Assembly: GCA_964036155.1 (NCBI GenBank) | Contig: OZ038423.1 | Coordinates: forward strand, 42,051,249 to 42,115,248 | Length of the DNA: 64,000 nucleotides | Origin: Diploscapter coronatus | Lineage: Eukaryota > Nematoda > Chromadorea > Rhabditida > Rhabditidae | Direction: 5' to 3' | Shown here: positions 1 through 12,265 of the stretch, piece after piece | Layout: each line of letters opens with the position of its first letter | Position numbering within the stretch: position 1 is the stretch's first letter | The notes under the pieces: model-generated | Told to the model about the DNA's origin: nothing | Databases searched by the model: none | Seen by the model: the letters and a program-made list of their open reading frames with translations, nothing else | Position numbers and translations under genes: made by a program

Positions 1-246
1 AAAATTTTTTAGATGAGGATGAGTAGTTGGTATTCTGAGCAGGATACAAAATTTGGCTCATTTTTATGCAGAACTTACCCAAAAAGTAATTATTGACATT
101 GAAACGACAAAATATGAAATTAGTTCCAAAATGCTTCGAAATCGATTCCGTCACATAGATTCTAAAGATCACCAAATTCAATAAAATATCACTTCGTCAA
201 AATCTTGAATTACAAAGAGTAATGAAATTCTAAATAATCACTTCAG

Positions 247-3197
247 AGTCAACCCCCTTGGCTCGCCCGACCAGTTTATGGAGTAGCCGCTCCAATCATC
301 ATTCTAGTCACTTTAATCACGAACACCTTTGTCGTTGTGGTTCTGTCGAACAAGAATCTCCGAACTCCGACCAATCACATTCTTCTCTCTATGGCCATCA
401 CGGAACTCATGACTGGTAGGGAATAAACCTGAGAAAGTCTGACAAAGAATGTCTGCATGTTTGATGGAATTTATCTGTGAATAAATGTGAGAATTAGGAA
501 CGGAAAACTTTCAAAATTTGTGTTTTAGCCTTGAATTCAGACATTCGATTTTTTGCGTATTTTCATTCCAATAATTGCTAGACCGAGAATCATCAGTCTG
601 AAAAAGACCATAATAATGGCGCAAATTTCTTTAGAACTTCATTCAATTACGCGTGAAAGTTAAAACTAATAGAAGTTCATAACCTCACGTAAAATAATGA
701 TTACGATGTAGGACTGTCCTCGTCGCCGTGGTTCCTCTACTACTACACATTTGGTGGGTTGGAAGACGACCGACAACATGGGCTGTCTGATTTCTGGTGC
801 AAAGCTCATTCATATTTCGCTGTCCATTTTCCGACAATGTAGGTTCATAATTTTTGGAATCTGTCGAAATCGAATAGCTTTTAAGAAAAAAAATCTGATT
901 CACAACAAAGCGCACATGTCGAAAATCACTGATCTTGATGAACCTTTACAAATAGACAATTCAATGTTCTTGATCGCATTCATCATGTCAAAAAGTGCTA
1001 AATGGTATTCTAGAACTTGAAATTTAGTGTTAACAAAATTCTTCGCTTACATTGAAAATTCCTCTTACAATATTTCGCAAAAAATAGGAAATTCATCAGG
1101 GGCTGGTGAAAATTCAGATTCCTAAAAAATTTTAAACCCCAATTGCGATTTTGGCTTTTCAAAATGTTCTTTTCAACCCATCTGTTCCCCATACAAAGTA
1201 TGAATAATAAATTTCTGACTCAAAAGTGCCATTTAGAGCTTTTTGACATAGTAATCGCCATCCATGTGTTTTTTCAAGATCTGAGATTTCCTATCTGCAA
1301 TTTCTTCGTCAAAAAATAAGCTTTAGATCATTTTTAATAATAAAATCCCGTTTCCCCATTATCTGAAGTAGGACTCATCATTTAACATTCGACCGTTGCA
1401 GATTTCATACAAGTGCAGTTTGGTTGACGGTGTATTTGGCGATTCAACGATACATCTATGTCTGTTGGCCAGCATTTGTTGCGAGGTACATCTTTAAAAA
1501 TCCTTCAAAGTAATTTCATATCCGATTCTTGACATTTTGGAATCTATTCATCCCAATATAGATTTCATTTAACAAAGATATCCAATTTTACGCCATTTTC
1601 AAGAAACTAAAACCAGGATTTCAGTTTTTGTGCGCCGAAAAGGACGCGACTTATAATTGGATTGATATGCGTTGCGGCATTTCTAAGGCAAGTAGAGAGT
1701 TTTCTTATCGCCTGAAATAAAAATAGGTCGAAGTCCTCTTTCGTTCAAATGAGGCTAATTATAAATAGAGAAATGGCCAAGAGCTTCCTTGAATGAAAAT
1801 TCGAGGAAGTTTCCCATCTGAAAGAGAAAAGATCAAAAAATGAAATAATGTTTCGAAATTTAGCGAATCGCCAGTGATGCTAACAGAATACAGCATGACT
1901 TTAATGGCGAATGGCACGAGATATTGCCTCAGAAAGGATATCGACTTCATTGATCGAGTAAGGAAAGATTGGGAGAATAGAATAAAGTTCAGGGACAAAG
2001 TTGTTCAAAAACTGAAATAATAAAATTTCGAAGGGACTAATAAAGCGAGGTCTTGATTTATTTTTAATTCAGAGAGTAGGGTTAGAAGACGAAACTTCAA
2101 ATGTCATTTCTCTTAAAGAGTCCACCATTGTCAAACTTCGAATAATTTAAAATTAAGCATTATCAAACAATGATTTTAAAAATCGGCATATCAAATCGAT
2201 ATTTCCTTTTTCAGGTAATTGGAGTAGATTCCTGGAAGGCGGGTCTGCTATGTGCTCGAGCTTTTCTCGTTCATATCGCTCCCTGTATTCTCCTAATCAT
2301 TTTCACTGCTGCCTTATTCAAGACTGTCAACGAAGCCGATCGGAAGCGAAGTGTTCATCAAATATCCATGAGAAAGGTAAGAATTTCTTTTGGTATTAAA
2401 AAATGAATTAATTGACTCCAAAAGTTCTAAATCAAAGATTATTTTTTATCAAATTGTCGAAAAAAACACATTTCAGAACTCCCAATCCGGCTGTCTCTCG
2501 TCAAACCGTCTGATGCACGCAACGACCCGCATGCTCGTTGTAGTCATCGCCATTTTCCTCCTCATTGAAATTCCCGTCGCACTCATTTTTATAATGCATT
2601 TACTGGTTGTATTCTATCGACTACTCGATATGAACGACTACAAAACAGTCAACAACTTGCTCATAATTAGGTAAACGTTTCAATTAAATATGCAAGGAAA
2701 AATTATTCTTTCAGAAATTTTCTAATAATCCTCACATATCCGCTAAATTTTGCGATTTACTTTGGCATGTCTTCCAGTTTCAAGCTACAGGTATTTTTCA
2801 ATGTTTCTCGTTCATTTTATCCACTCATACTTTAAGTTTCGTCAACTATTTTCTCGAAAAGTATTGTACATTGCATCACCTCATACAGACTTCACAAGTT
2901 GGCGACCGAGGTTTTCCGTGCAGCTCATCGATATTCACAAACTACGACGACCTAGTCGAATGTTGAGAAAGGTAAAACAAACATTGAAATACCTGAATAT
3001 TTCAATACTTCAAGGTCTCACTCTAGCATTTCAAACCAAATCGTGAGATCTATAAAAATAAAAAGTTGAAAAAATTAAAATTATCAAAGAGGCTTAAAAT
3101 TGCTAATTTTCAGTCATTCCAATCTATAACTAGTGGTCGAGAAGGACTGTCAATATCTCCATTCGACCCAACCATCACGACTGATGAATATTTATAG
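247..3197 (+). CDS. Sex-peptide/myoinhibitory-peptide receptor-like GPCR (5' end outside window)
   Basis: This is a seven-helix rhodopsin-family receptor at the plasma membrane, probably for a neuropeptide. The exons are 247-415, 712-838, 1402-1485, 1625-1687, 1864-1957, 2215-2376, 2477-2670, 2715-2790, 2837-2971 and 3114-3197. They join in one frame to 395 codons and a TAG stop. What is visible: TM1 with LITNTFVVVVLSNKNLRTPT, TM2 with LLSMAITELMTG, TM3 ending LAIQRYIYVC, an extracellular loop 2 cysteine (RYCLRK), TM5 to TM6, and TM7 with TYPLNFAIYFGMSSSFKLQ. A QRY motif in place of DRY, the YIYVC run and YPLNFAIYFGMS are typical of the SPR/SPRR and myosuppressin-receptor group (known family features). 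No start codon is present, so the N-terminus lies upstream of the window. Intron 4 appears to use a GC donor (AG|GCAAGT at 1688). The subfamily is likely; the exact orthologue is not settled. Confidence 0.85.
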
Positions 3198-3372
3198 CTT
3201 TTTTGCATTTGATTTGTTTGTTTTTTTTTTCTAATTATACGAATTTTGTTACAAATTGTATACCGGTATCGTTCACGGTTATGCTGATATGATCCCTAAT
3301 AATTTTTGAAAGTATTCTGAACGAAATTCAATTTTAGTGCAAATAAGGACTGTAATTGCATTTACCGATGCT

Positions 3373-3378
3373 AATAAA
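3373..3378 (+). terminator. Candidate AATAAA polyadenylation signal of the first GPCR gene
   Basis: A consensus AATAAA lies 176 nt after the stop codon of the upstream GPCR, on the same strand. The position fits a short 3' UTR. It is a motif match in AT-rich DNA, so it could be chance. Confidence 0.4.
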
Positions 3379-3584
3379 TAATGATTTTCTAAGTGTGATT
3401 TTAGTTCATATTATGCTTGATTCTTTTCGATACGAAATTCATGAATTTCACAAACCTCGACTTTCGGATTCTCCACCCTCGATTACACTGTTTGAACCCA
3501 TTTCCAGGAAATAATTTCGGGGCTGTGCCAAGCCTTTCCTAAAAATCTTCATTTTTATAAAGAATGGCTATTATAGAGTAAGGT

Positions 3585-3710
3585 ATGCGAAAGGTACAAT
3601 TCGTAAATGGCGAGACCTTATAGTTCGAGATAGGAGAGAGAAGGAAAGTAGAGAGAAATAGTGTGAGAAAAGATAGGTCTCGTCATTTGCGAATTGTCGG
3701 CTTTTTGCAC
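3585..3710. repeat. Imperfect palindrome upstream of the chitin-binding gene
   Basis: The arm around 3596-3621 (ACAATTCGTAAATGGCGAGA) is repeated inverted at 3673-3697 with a few mismatches. Weaker matching continues outward (GCGAAAGG near 3588 against the GCAAAAAGCC complement near 3702). The spacer is purine-rich. The structure looks like a decayed foldback (MITE-like) element. It ends about 280 bp upstream of the next start codon, in its likely promoter. Confidence 0.55.
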
Positions 3711-3972
3711 GGCGTTTATCCGACCACTTAACGAAATCGACTCGATTTCCTCATTCGTCTGCCTGTGCTCATCGAGTGAGGTCGGTCCTAATTTTTCTCT
3801 TCAAAAACCCTACAATTTCTTGATTTTTCCCCATTGTTTAAAATTTTGAAATTAAGAAACTCGGAAATTTCAACCTCGAAATTCTAAAAATCCCAAAATT
3901 CTTGAATTTCTAGAATTTTGGTTTTTTCTCGGCTTCTAAATTCTACCTTTCGAACTTGAATAATTTTCTGGA

Positions 3973-3986
3973 TTTTCAGATTGAAG
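3973..3986 (+). promoter_or_regulatory. Probable spliced-leader acceptor and 7-nt 5' UTR
   Basis: TTTTCAG at 3973-3979 is followed by only seven bases before the ATG at 3987, which opens a clean signal peptide. No coding exon is visible upstream that could be joined. In nematodes this arrangement is typical of trans-splicing to a spliced leader. A cis-spliced 5' UTR intron would look the same. Confidence 0.5.
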
Positions 3987-5918
3987 ATGCACTTGGTGTT
4001 GATTGCCGGTCTGGCCCTTGGTATGGCGTCTGCAGCGTCGTACAGCAGCGGTTATCCCGAGCAGCTGCCTCAGGACGTTCCCTCCACCACCACTCTGCAG
4101 CCCAGCACTGGAGCCTACGAAGTCGAGATGCCGAGCAGCACTCCTGCAGCTGATGTGCCATCGACCACTACCCAACAAGCTTACGGCAACTATGGAGAGG
4201 AAATGAGCACCAGGTACGGAAAAATGGGAAGAATTCAAACAAGATGAAAGAATTTCAGCACTCCGGCAGCCGATGTCCCATCGACCACCGTTTCCACGAC
4301 CACTGAACAGGAAGAGGCTTATGGCTCGTACTCCAGCAGCAGCAGCACCACTCCGGCAGCCGATGTGCCGTCTTCCACGAGCACCACTACCATGGAGCCA
4401 GTGCCTTCGACTTCTGAGTCGTATGGCTATTCGAGCAGCTCGTCTACTCCGGCAGCCGATGTGCCATCGACCACGACCACCATGGAGCCAGTGCCCTCGA
4501 CTTCCGAAGCGTACGGCTATTCGAGCAGCTCGTCCACTCCTGCAGCTGACTTGCCTTCCTCCACCACTGAACAGCCGACTTATGGAAGCTATGGAGAGGA
4601 GATCACCACTAGGTTAGGAAAGCTTGCATATTAGAAAGTTCGCCCGTTTTCAAAATGAGAAGGGGTAAACTTTCCAATAAAAACATGAAAATTTGGACGA
4701 GTTTCACCAGAAACGTGAAATTTCAGCACTCTGCCAGCTGCTGACGAACCATCCTCCACTCTGCCTCCCTACACTCAGACTTCCAGCAGCGCTTACGGCA
4801 ATGCATATGGAGAGCAGCCTGTTCCTGCCAGCATTCAGTCGATGGATGCGTCTGGCGCTGAATCCTCGGGACAGTTTCCCTGGAATGATGGTGGAGATGG
4901 TTAGTTGTGAAAGGGGAAAATCCAGATTAAATTATTTCAACGAAGTTGTTGAGGAGGGAAACATGAACGTATCTTTAGAAGTGGCCAAGAAGCTTTAAAT
5001 GTTTTCAGAATTTTATCAAAGGAGAAAATTTTAGAAACTTGACGAAAATTCAATTTTCAGCCTGCAACGGTCGTGCTGATGGTCTGTACGAGTGGTCGGC
5101 CTGCTCTGCGCAGTTCCTGACCTGCTCGGGAGGCATCGCCCGCATCATGGACTGTCCATTCGGCCTAGTCTACAACGTCCCCATCGAGGCCTGCGACTAT
5201 CCCCACGAAGTCGCGTCCTGCAACGAGGGCAGTGGAACTGCTGCAGCCGATGTGCCTGAATCCAGCTCGACGACCACCGAGATGCCCCAGACCACGCAGA
5301 AGGTCATCATCGACTGCGAGGAGGGAGCTGCTGTTGGAGGTGAGTTCGGATGCAGGGAGGAGCGAGACAAATCGATAGCGAGTTCGGGGTCTTTGACAGA
5401 ACTCGGAATCGAAAATCTTTATCGGGAATTTGTGGAAAAGCAAAATCGATTTTCAAAATAAACTCGTCTTGCTCCACTATGTAAAAATCATGCTCAATTC
5501 TCTTCAAGTCAGGAGCAAATGAGTTATCACTCGTGCTACCTTTGACGAGATTATGCGAATAGATGATTGAGAAAGAAAATGGCTTTGCAATCGCAGACTT
5601 TCATGAAACGCGTCCTTTAAAAATCCTGACTAAAATCTTCTTTCAGTTGACTCGGCCACGTGCATCTCTGACGGTCTGACATCCCTGTCGCCCTGCTCGC
5701 CGCACTTCGAGATGTGCCTGTCGGGCAAGCTGTTCACTCTCAGCTGCGGTGCCGAGTCCGTCTTTCTCTCGACTGGTCGCTGCGCCCCTCGCTCCGATGC
5801 CGAGGCCCTGGCCGAGTGCAATTCCCAGGAACTCGACTCCACCACCACTTCCATTCCTTCCTCGACCACCTCTGCATCTCTCCCCTCCACTACCACCACC
5901 CACATGACCAGCTACTAA
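3987..5918 (+). CDS. Secreted mucin-like protein with two chitin-binding (CBM14/peritrophin-A) domains, CPG-like
   Basis: The exons are 3987-4213, 4259-4612, 4727-4899, 5061-5339 and 5647-5918, giving 434 residues and a TAA stop. The start gives a signal peptide (MHLVLIAGLALGMASA). Residues of about 20-250 are a Ser/Thr/Pro-rich mucin region with at least six TPAADVP-type repeats separated by Tyr/Gly/Ser stretches (YGYSSSSS). Two six-cysteine peritrophin-A domains follow, at about residues 253-305 and 350-402, and then a second Thr-rich tail. Such proteins bind chitin in extracellular matrices: eggshell, pharyngeal lining or gut. EGSG lies between the two domains and DASGAE before the first; acidic Ser-Gly motifs of this kind can carry chondroitin in nematode CPG proteins, so an eggshell CPG-1-like role is plausible but inferred. 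Two exon junctions fall at the same point of the repeat, which suggests growth by exon duplication. Confidence 0.85.
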
Positions 5919-7774
5919 TCTACCTCGTTGATTAGGCACATCAAACCTCTTGTGCAATTGATTAGCTGATTTGATCTCGATTGATTTGAACATTGATTAC
6001 TTTGCATGAAATTCATGACTTTTACTTTGGAATTTGATTTGATTTGAGAAGGATAAATGTGTGTTATGAAAGACGTGTTTTGTTAACTTGAAATTATTTA
6101 GGTTCAAAATTGATACATTTTTTTCCTAGATGATTGATTTTTAGAAAGGTCATCTTTTCAAATCTAAAATTGTCCGTTCGATGAACATAATTTTGCCGAT
6201 GTTCGGAGTTGTTAAAAGTGAGTTGTGTATATTCGGCAGCAAAATCAGAATGTTTTCAAAAACGAAGTTTTGACAATTTGAAGCCCATTTTGAGGCTTTC
6301 AAAGAAAGCTGAAAATAGTGAAACTTGCAACATTCTTCTGGATCCAGTTCATTCTGTAATTATTCCAGGACTGTTCTGTACAGCCGAATCTACTGAGTGC
6401 CTCTAATGCTGTTCGAGTCAAATTCGGTGCTTCGTCCATTTAGCAATCGATTTTGAATTTTTCATTTGTCGTTTTTTAGTTTTAAAGCTTTGAAAGCAGT
6501 ACACTGATAATTATTGCCTTGGTTATTCTTGAATCAGTCGGATTTCAAGTTTTGCCCACCTAGAATACATGGGAATAATTCTTGATTTGGAGGATCGTAT
6601 TTTTCGGTTAAGAAATTTTCAAAAATCTCCACATTGAATACTTTGGTTATGATCAACTTCCTAAAACATACTTTTCAAATGTAAAATTTCAAAATGCCTG
6701 ATAGATATTTTCTTCTAATCTTCCTGAACTTATGCTTTTATTCCCTGAGTGCTCTTTCGCTCTTCTGTTGTGTCTTATTCTCGAAATCTCACGTCATCGT
6801 TTTGGCGCGAATCTTTCCTTACGCAAATTAGTTTGCAGCTGAAACGAAAGACAAGAGGGGAAGGCAATGCATGAAAAAGCGGAAAATAAGGTCGAACACT
6901 TTGAGAGCCTGCCTATGGACCGAGAATGGCACGAAAATTGACCGCGGCCATAAATTCAGTGATATCATGCTGCAATTCAAGCAATTACATTGTGCTCTTG
7001 TTCCTGTTATTCGACACTCAATTTATTGCGTAATCCAATATCTCATTTAGTTTTCTGATCCCGGAATTTTTAATTATCCCGTTCGCGCGTTTTTAAGGTA
7101 GAAAGAGTAGCGGAAGTGTACGAAGAAAAATTTTCATCGTTTATTTTATGCACTATTTTTCAAAATTATTCACTTCTCATAGTGATTTTTCGTACCAACT
7201 CGAAAATTGTTCGTTTTATTTGTCAAACTGTTGTCAAATATTCCGCTTTATTGACGTAGCTCATTTTTCGTCTCCATGCCAGGAATTTCCCCGTTTTTCT
7301 TCTCTTTTCCAGCTCCCCTGATTCACTTTTCGACTCATTTCAAGCCGATATCCTCCATCTCTCTCTCTGATCTGAACCCTGCGACATACTTCTTCTTACC
7401 TTCACCTCTTATTTCTTCACTTCCTCTCGACTTCAAGCGTTTTCCCCCTCTCATCTCTCATTCCTCCATGCTTTTTCATTTCCGGCTCAACTATTTCCCT
7501 CTCATTTTTTCACTCTCCACCCTATTTTCTATGAATCGATAGGCGAAGAGAGGGGGCGATTGGCGAGAAGAGAAGAACAGAAACACGGCTGGCATGGCAC
7601 TCCCCCTTCCCGCAGCCTGAATGCGGGTCCGGGTTTTCGCCGAATTCCTCTGTTCTTTTCCCTCAGCCCTTCTCGCTCTCGATCACTCGCACTTTACACA
7701 GGCCAGGCACTCCCTAGGTGTTTGCCCGTTCGGCTCGCATTCCCCTGCACTCTCTGCCCTCCGCTCAGCTCGAG

Positions 7775-7803
7775 ACCGCGACGCGCCTGTGATGCGTCGC
7801 GGT
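7775..7803. repeat. Perfect 10-bp GC-rich inverted repeat
   Basis: ACCGCGACGC at 7775-7784 is repeated inverted as GCGTCGCGGT at 7794-7803, with a 9-nt spacer. It lies in the only GC-rich patch of this gap, so it stands out from its surroundings. It may be a protein-binding site or a hairpin. I cannot assign a function. Confidence 0.6.
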
Positions 7804-8701
7804 TCTAGCCACACAGAGAACTACAAATGGGCTGATGCGGGGAGGAACTGCCCGGCTGCTGGCTAGTCGCGCAGTTCTTCGACTTTCGCATTCGCGCACT
7901 CATGCACTTCTTCGCCCCTGCGCCACGTCATTCTCCACTCTCGCTCCTATTCCCTGAACACACCTACCCTTTCCGCTTTTTATCCCCCGTTTCGCCGCTT
8001 TGTAGTCATTTTGCATCCATCTGCTGATATTCAGCGTTCGTAATATCATTCTCCCACTTTTCGAGTTCACTGTTCATTCCATCGCATTTATTCGTTACTT
8101 CACCAAGATTGTTGCGGCAACGAACATCAACAATTATGTTTCATCATCACTTATTTTCGCAATCATGATGCAATTCGGAAATTTTCTATTTCATCCCCGC
8201 CATTTAGAAAGACTACTTATCCGATACCAAACTTATCTTCAAGCGCACGATTGCGCCATGTCTTTGCACTAACCCTTATGCAATTTTCTTTGTTTCAACA
8301 TGTTGGCTTCAATAATAGGCGTATTTTTAGCATCTCCCATTAGCTCAATGTCTATGAAAGGAGCCCTAATGTTCACATGCTCAACTTCTATTTTTACACG
8401 TCTGCCCGCTTCTTTCCACGTGACAAATACATTTCGCAATCGGGCGATGGGGAGTTGGCCGCTCGCCAGAGGAATGGATGAAATTTCTCGGCTCCTTCTC
8501 GGACCGCCTCGCTTATTCTATTTTGCCGTTGAGGAATCGCGGGAAATTCGAAGGGAGATGGGCCCTCCTCTCAGTGAATGCAGAATGTATTCTCCTTCTA
8601 TTCGTCCATTGGCTCTTTCGTTTTGCGGAGGAATGAAGGCGGAAGAGGAAGAGAAGGGAAGCTGGGCTAAGATGAGTAGTATGAGCTGGGGCTGTCTAGA
8701 C

Positions 8702-8722
8702 AGAGAGAGAGAGAGAGAGAGA
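8702..8722 (+). repeat. (AG)n dinucleotide microsatellite
   Basis: About ten consecutive AG units lie in an otherwise mixed-sequence stretch. It is a simple repeat with no gene attached. Confidence 0.9.
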
Positions 8723-11136
8723 GTTATTGCCTGAGGACTAGAAAATATACGAATATTCGTGATACGAGAAAGTTCGACATTGTTGTTTCTAGGGTTTCAC
8801 GATTTTATTTTCGCAAATTTTAAACTTGATTCTGACGTTGATTTTTTTTTTTATATTTTAAATTTTGATTTTTCGGGATTGATCTTCAGAACTTTTCGTC
8901 CCTTTGTCTTCCCTTTCAAATTATTCCCGAAGTCATTCTCATCAAGCATCGTTCATGGCCCCCATAAGCTTATGATAGAAGGATGAGCGTCTCTCCTCTA
9001 GTGTCTAATTGAAAATGAATTGCGCTTTTTGTTGCACTTTTGGCAGGCAGTCGGTCTCTCTAAACTCCTCGCTCAACAACTCATTTTTCGGCTGAAACTA
9101 ACGAGACAAACGACTTCATCCTCTTATTTGTTGAAGTTTTCCGTTGTCTCCAAGCGGATTTCCAACGGGATGTCTAAAAATAGGTGTGGTCCTCTCAGTG
9201 TTTCGTTCTGGCCATGTTATTTCACGTGTTGAGGATTGAAATTCTGGGTCACAAGCAGATATTCGATACCCTATTTTCATTACTTTTATCGCTGTCTAAC
9301 CTCGTGTTGACTCTGCGATTTTTTGTGCCTATATTTCGTTATTTTTCGATTCGTCTGAACCTCTTGGAGTGATGCCAGAATTCCCTAGCGAATTACATAA
9401 GTAGGTGTGTCACGCCGCGGAATGCGCGAATATTAACCGTATTTCGCAATTTGACCTTTCGGTTTAGTCATCACTCCTGTTTTCTGGTCTTTCATAGCCC
9501 CACCCTTCTCCGTTTTTGCCCTTTCTAGCATTCAAACGCATATTTTTAGTCTGGCACAAATAGCTGCCTCTTCTTCTTTTGAAATGCAGCAACTTGTCCG
9601 TAAAGAAACATTCGCTTTGAATAGTTCAATGATACAATTTATCGTCTATTTTCGAACGAACTACTTCTCCGAATGTTCACGTTTCGTATCTGTCTACGAG
9701 TAGAACCTCTAAAATCGCCAATAGCTCGCATAAATCATCCTATTTGTCCTAGTTACGCGACGAATTTCCCTGTCACATGCGACTTTTTCTTTTAAATTAT
9801 TTATTTCCGTCTTCTGTTTCTTCCGGAAGTGGTCAGAGTAGACTTGTTTCTTCCTGTGGAAAATCCATACATCAGCTGTTGAAGATTTGTATGCTTCTCA
9901 CAACGATTTGTTAGTCACATTATTTCATCAAAAATTCTCCGCCTCGGTTTCTTCTCAAGCATGGAGATGGACTTCAAAATTCGCAATTCGGGTCACATGC
10001 ATCACTTCTTCAGTCCATTTTCATTTTCCCTGGGATCACATTCCTCTGGCCTTTGCACGCGTTTTCTTCGTGTCGAAAATTCTCCTTTGAACAAACAGAT
10101 TCCGCGCTGATATCTCTGTAATCAGCAGGAATCAGTGGTGATTTCACTTCCAAACAGTGACATTATTTCGACTTTTTATGTGTTTGAAATCCGCATTTGC
10201 TTTCGAAACTCGTTTTGTAGCGCCATAAATCGACACATTCGGCTTGTTTTATTCAATTTTCATTCCAATATGACTGCTGAGCCCATCCACGCAATTTCAT
10301 GCTCCCTGCTTCGTACTTTGCTTTCTCCCTCCTGGTCATAAAATGCAATTCGTCTTTGTGTAGCATTATGAGCAATGGATTGATTCGCCTTCTTCATAGC
10401 TGAAAATGTCATTTGTCTGTTGGCTTTCTGTCTTTCTGTTCCTGCCCAGATCTATGCATAAAGTGCAGCATTGCTTATGAGCGTGTGCTGCACTTCATTG
10501 CCATTCCTCTCCATTTATCGGTGCTCAGAATCTGCCTGATGAGTGTTTTTGAAGTCTGAGTTCTGAATTAGGGAGTTGAACTTTTCTGTCTCAAGCATTG
10601 AGGAGTTTGTGTTCTGTGTTCTCGGAATTTCATTACGCAAACTCGCGATGTTCTCTTGGGAAGTTGACTTTGGTTCTGATGATGCAATCGCATGGCATGT
10701 CACTTATCATTATCTGCTCGATCTAGTCGAGGACTCTTTCGGCAAGTTCAACCTATTCTCACGTAATCGAATCTGCATGTTCTCTGAATTTTGCTCCCTT
10801 TCATGATGCAATCCCCCTTTCATCATCACGCAATCTATCCCTTATCAGTCTAGACATTCATTGTGTTTCGACCGCTCTTTTCATCTTTTGCATTGGTCTT
10901 TGTTCGGATCGAAGATCGTTGCTCTTTTGATTCATCCTGCGGTGTTTTCACGTTTCGTTTCTCGGTCTCTGAGCCTGTGCGTGGCTGTACTTTGCAGTGC
11001 CGTTGTTCTATCCCTGGTTTTTCGTTTCGTTTATTTTTCTCCGGACCTTATCTTTCACAAAGTGCCCTTCTCCAGCCTCGTACGCACGAATTGCGTCACT
11101 AGTCGTACATCGCTAACTGTCTCGGCTTGGCTGCAG

Positions 11137-11285
11137 GAAGACAAGGGGAAAGTAAAGAGTGGCGAGTAGGAAGGGGAACGCGTGGACAGAGCAGACGACA
11201 GTGAGATTGAGTGACATGTTTGAGGGCGGCGACTGATCAGGAAAAACCAAGAGGAATCAGAGAAGACGAAGGAATCAGAACATAA
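11137..11285 (+). other. Splice-flanked purine-rich island, possible non-coding exon
   Basis: A 149-nt purine-rich block sits inside a long pyrimidine-rich stretch. It is bounded by a good acceptor (CTTGGCTGCAG ending 11136) and a good donor (AA|GTATGC at 11286). All three frames contain stops, so it is not a coding exon. It could be an internal or untranslated exon of a + strand RNA crossing this gap. No transcript evidence is available here. Confidence 0.25.
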
Positions 11286-12265
11286 GTATGCTGGAAAATG
11301 TTTGAACGCACTTTTCCCCTTCATTCTTTCCTCCACTCTCTGTTCCTATATTTTTGTGTTCCGTTCCATGCCCCCTCTTTTATCATTTCTTTTCTCTATT
11401 ATCAGCGACTTTTCTCTTTTCTTCTTCTCCATCCATTAAAATTATCAGCGCCTCTGTCATTTTTCGTGTTTCAGTCGAACAGTCAAACTGCCATTCAATT
11501 ATTTTATGGGCATATTTCATCGATTGTTTTTCTCCATTTGAAATTCCTTATCATTTTATCGCCTATTGATTCATTTCGAAAGAAGTGCTTTGCGTGTGAA
11601 AAAGTTTCTGTTTACAGCTTCGAATTCCATTTCCATGTGATCGAAGTGTTATTCTCAATTTTATCTAAGACCATTGTCATCAGTTTCAATGAAACTTCTT
11701 TTGCACTTTAGTACTTGATTTTTCATGATGTTATTCGAACGTTCGTGTCAAACATTTGTCGTTACAATCGCGTTTTTATAGGATTATCGTTCCAAAATCA
11801 GAGTTATTGACCGATTTTCAGGAGATTCCACAATGTTTCCATGAGACAATGCGCTGCACAGTCAGCCCTATTATTTCATTCCAATTCTGTTCCATTTCCA
11901 TCAAATAATTCCCCCGTTATTCGACTAATTCGTCTTATTCCAACGTCATCAGCAAACTTTGAACGACACCTTCACATATTGAACTAAATCCCAACATGAT
12001 GCAATTTGCAATTGTTTTCGATTTTTATTCAATTTGTTAAAAGGTGAGAGTATCATTATTTTGAATTTGATAGACTGATCACAAAATTTTCAATTTGTCG
12101 AAAAGTTTCAAGTGCTTTTAAATTTCTTCCTCATAAGTCGCACTACTTATGATAAATTGAAATTTTTTTTCGATATTTTTAATTCTGTGATCAATTCGTC
12201 ATTTATAAAATGAGCAAAAACCTATAAATCTATAAATAAAAAGATATTTTAACGTATTACGTTCA

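Noticed and set aside
1..246. Possible further 5' exon of the first GPCR
   Set aside because: No start codon or receptor-like N-terminal sequence could be joined in phase to the exon at 247; the missing part is probably outside the window.
3936..4617. Frames overlapping the mucin exons in other frames and on the opposite strand
   Set aside because: Shadows of the repetitive Ser/Thr/Pro codons; the signal peptide and cysteine domains fix the true frame.
7276..7866. Overlapping + frames in the GC-richer patch
   Set aside because: Low-complexity Phe/Ser/Pro or Arg-rich translations with no family resemblance and no consistent splicing.
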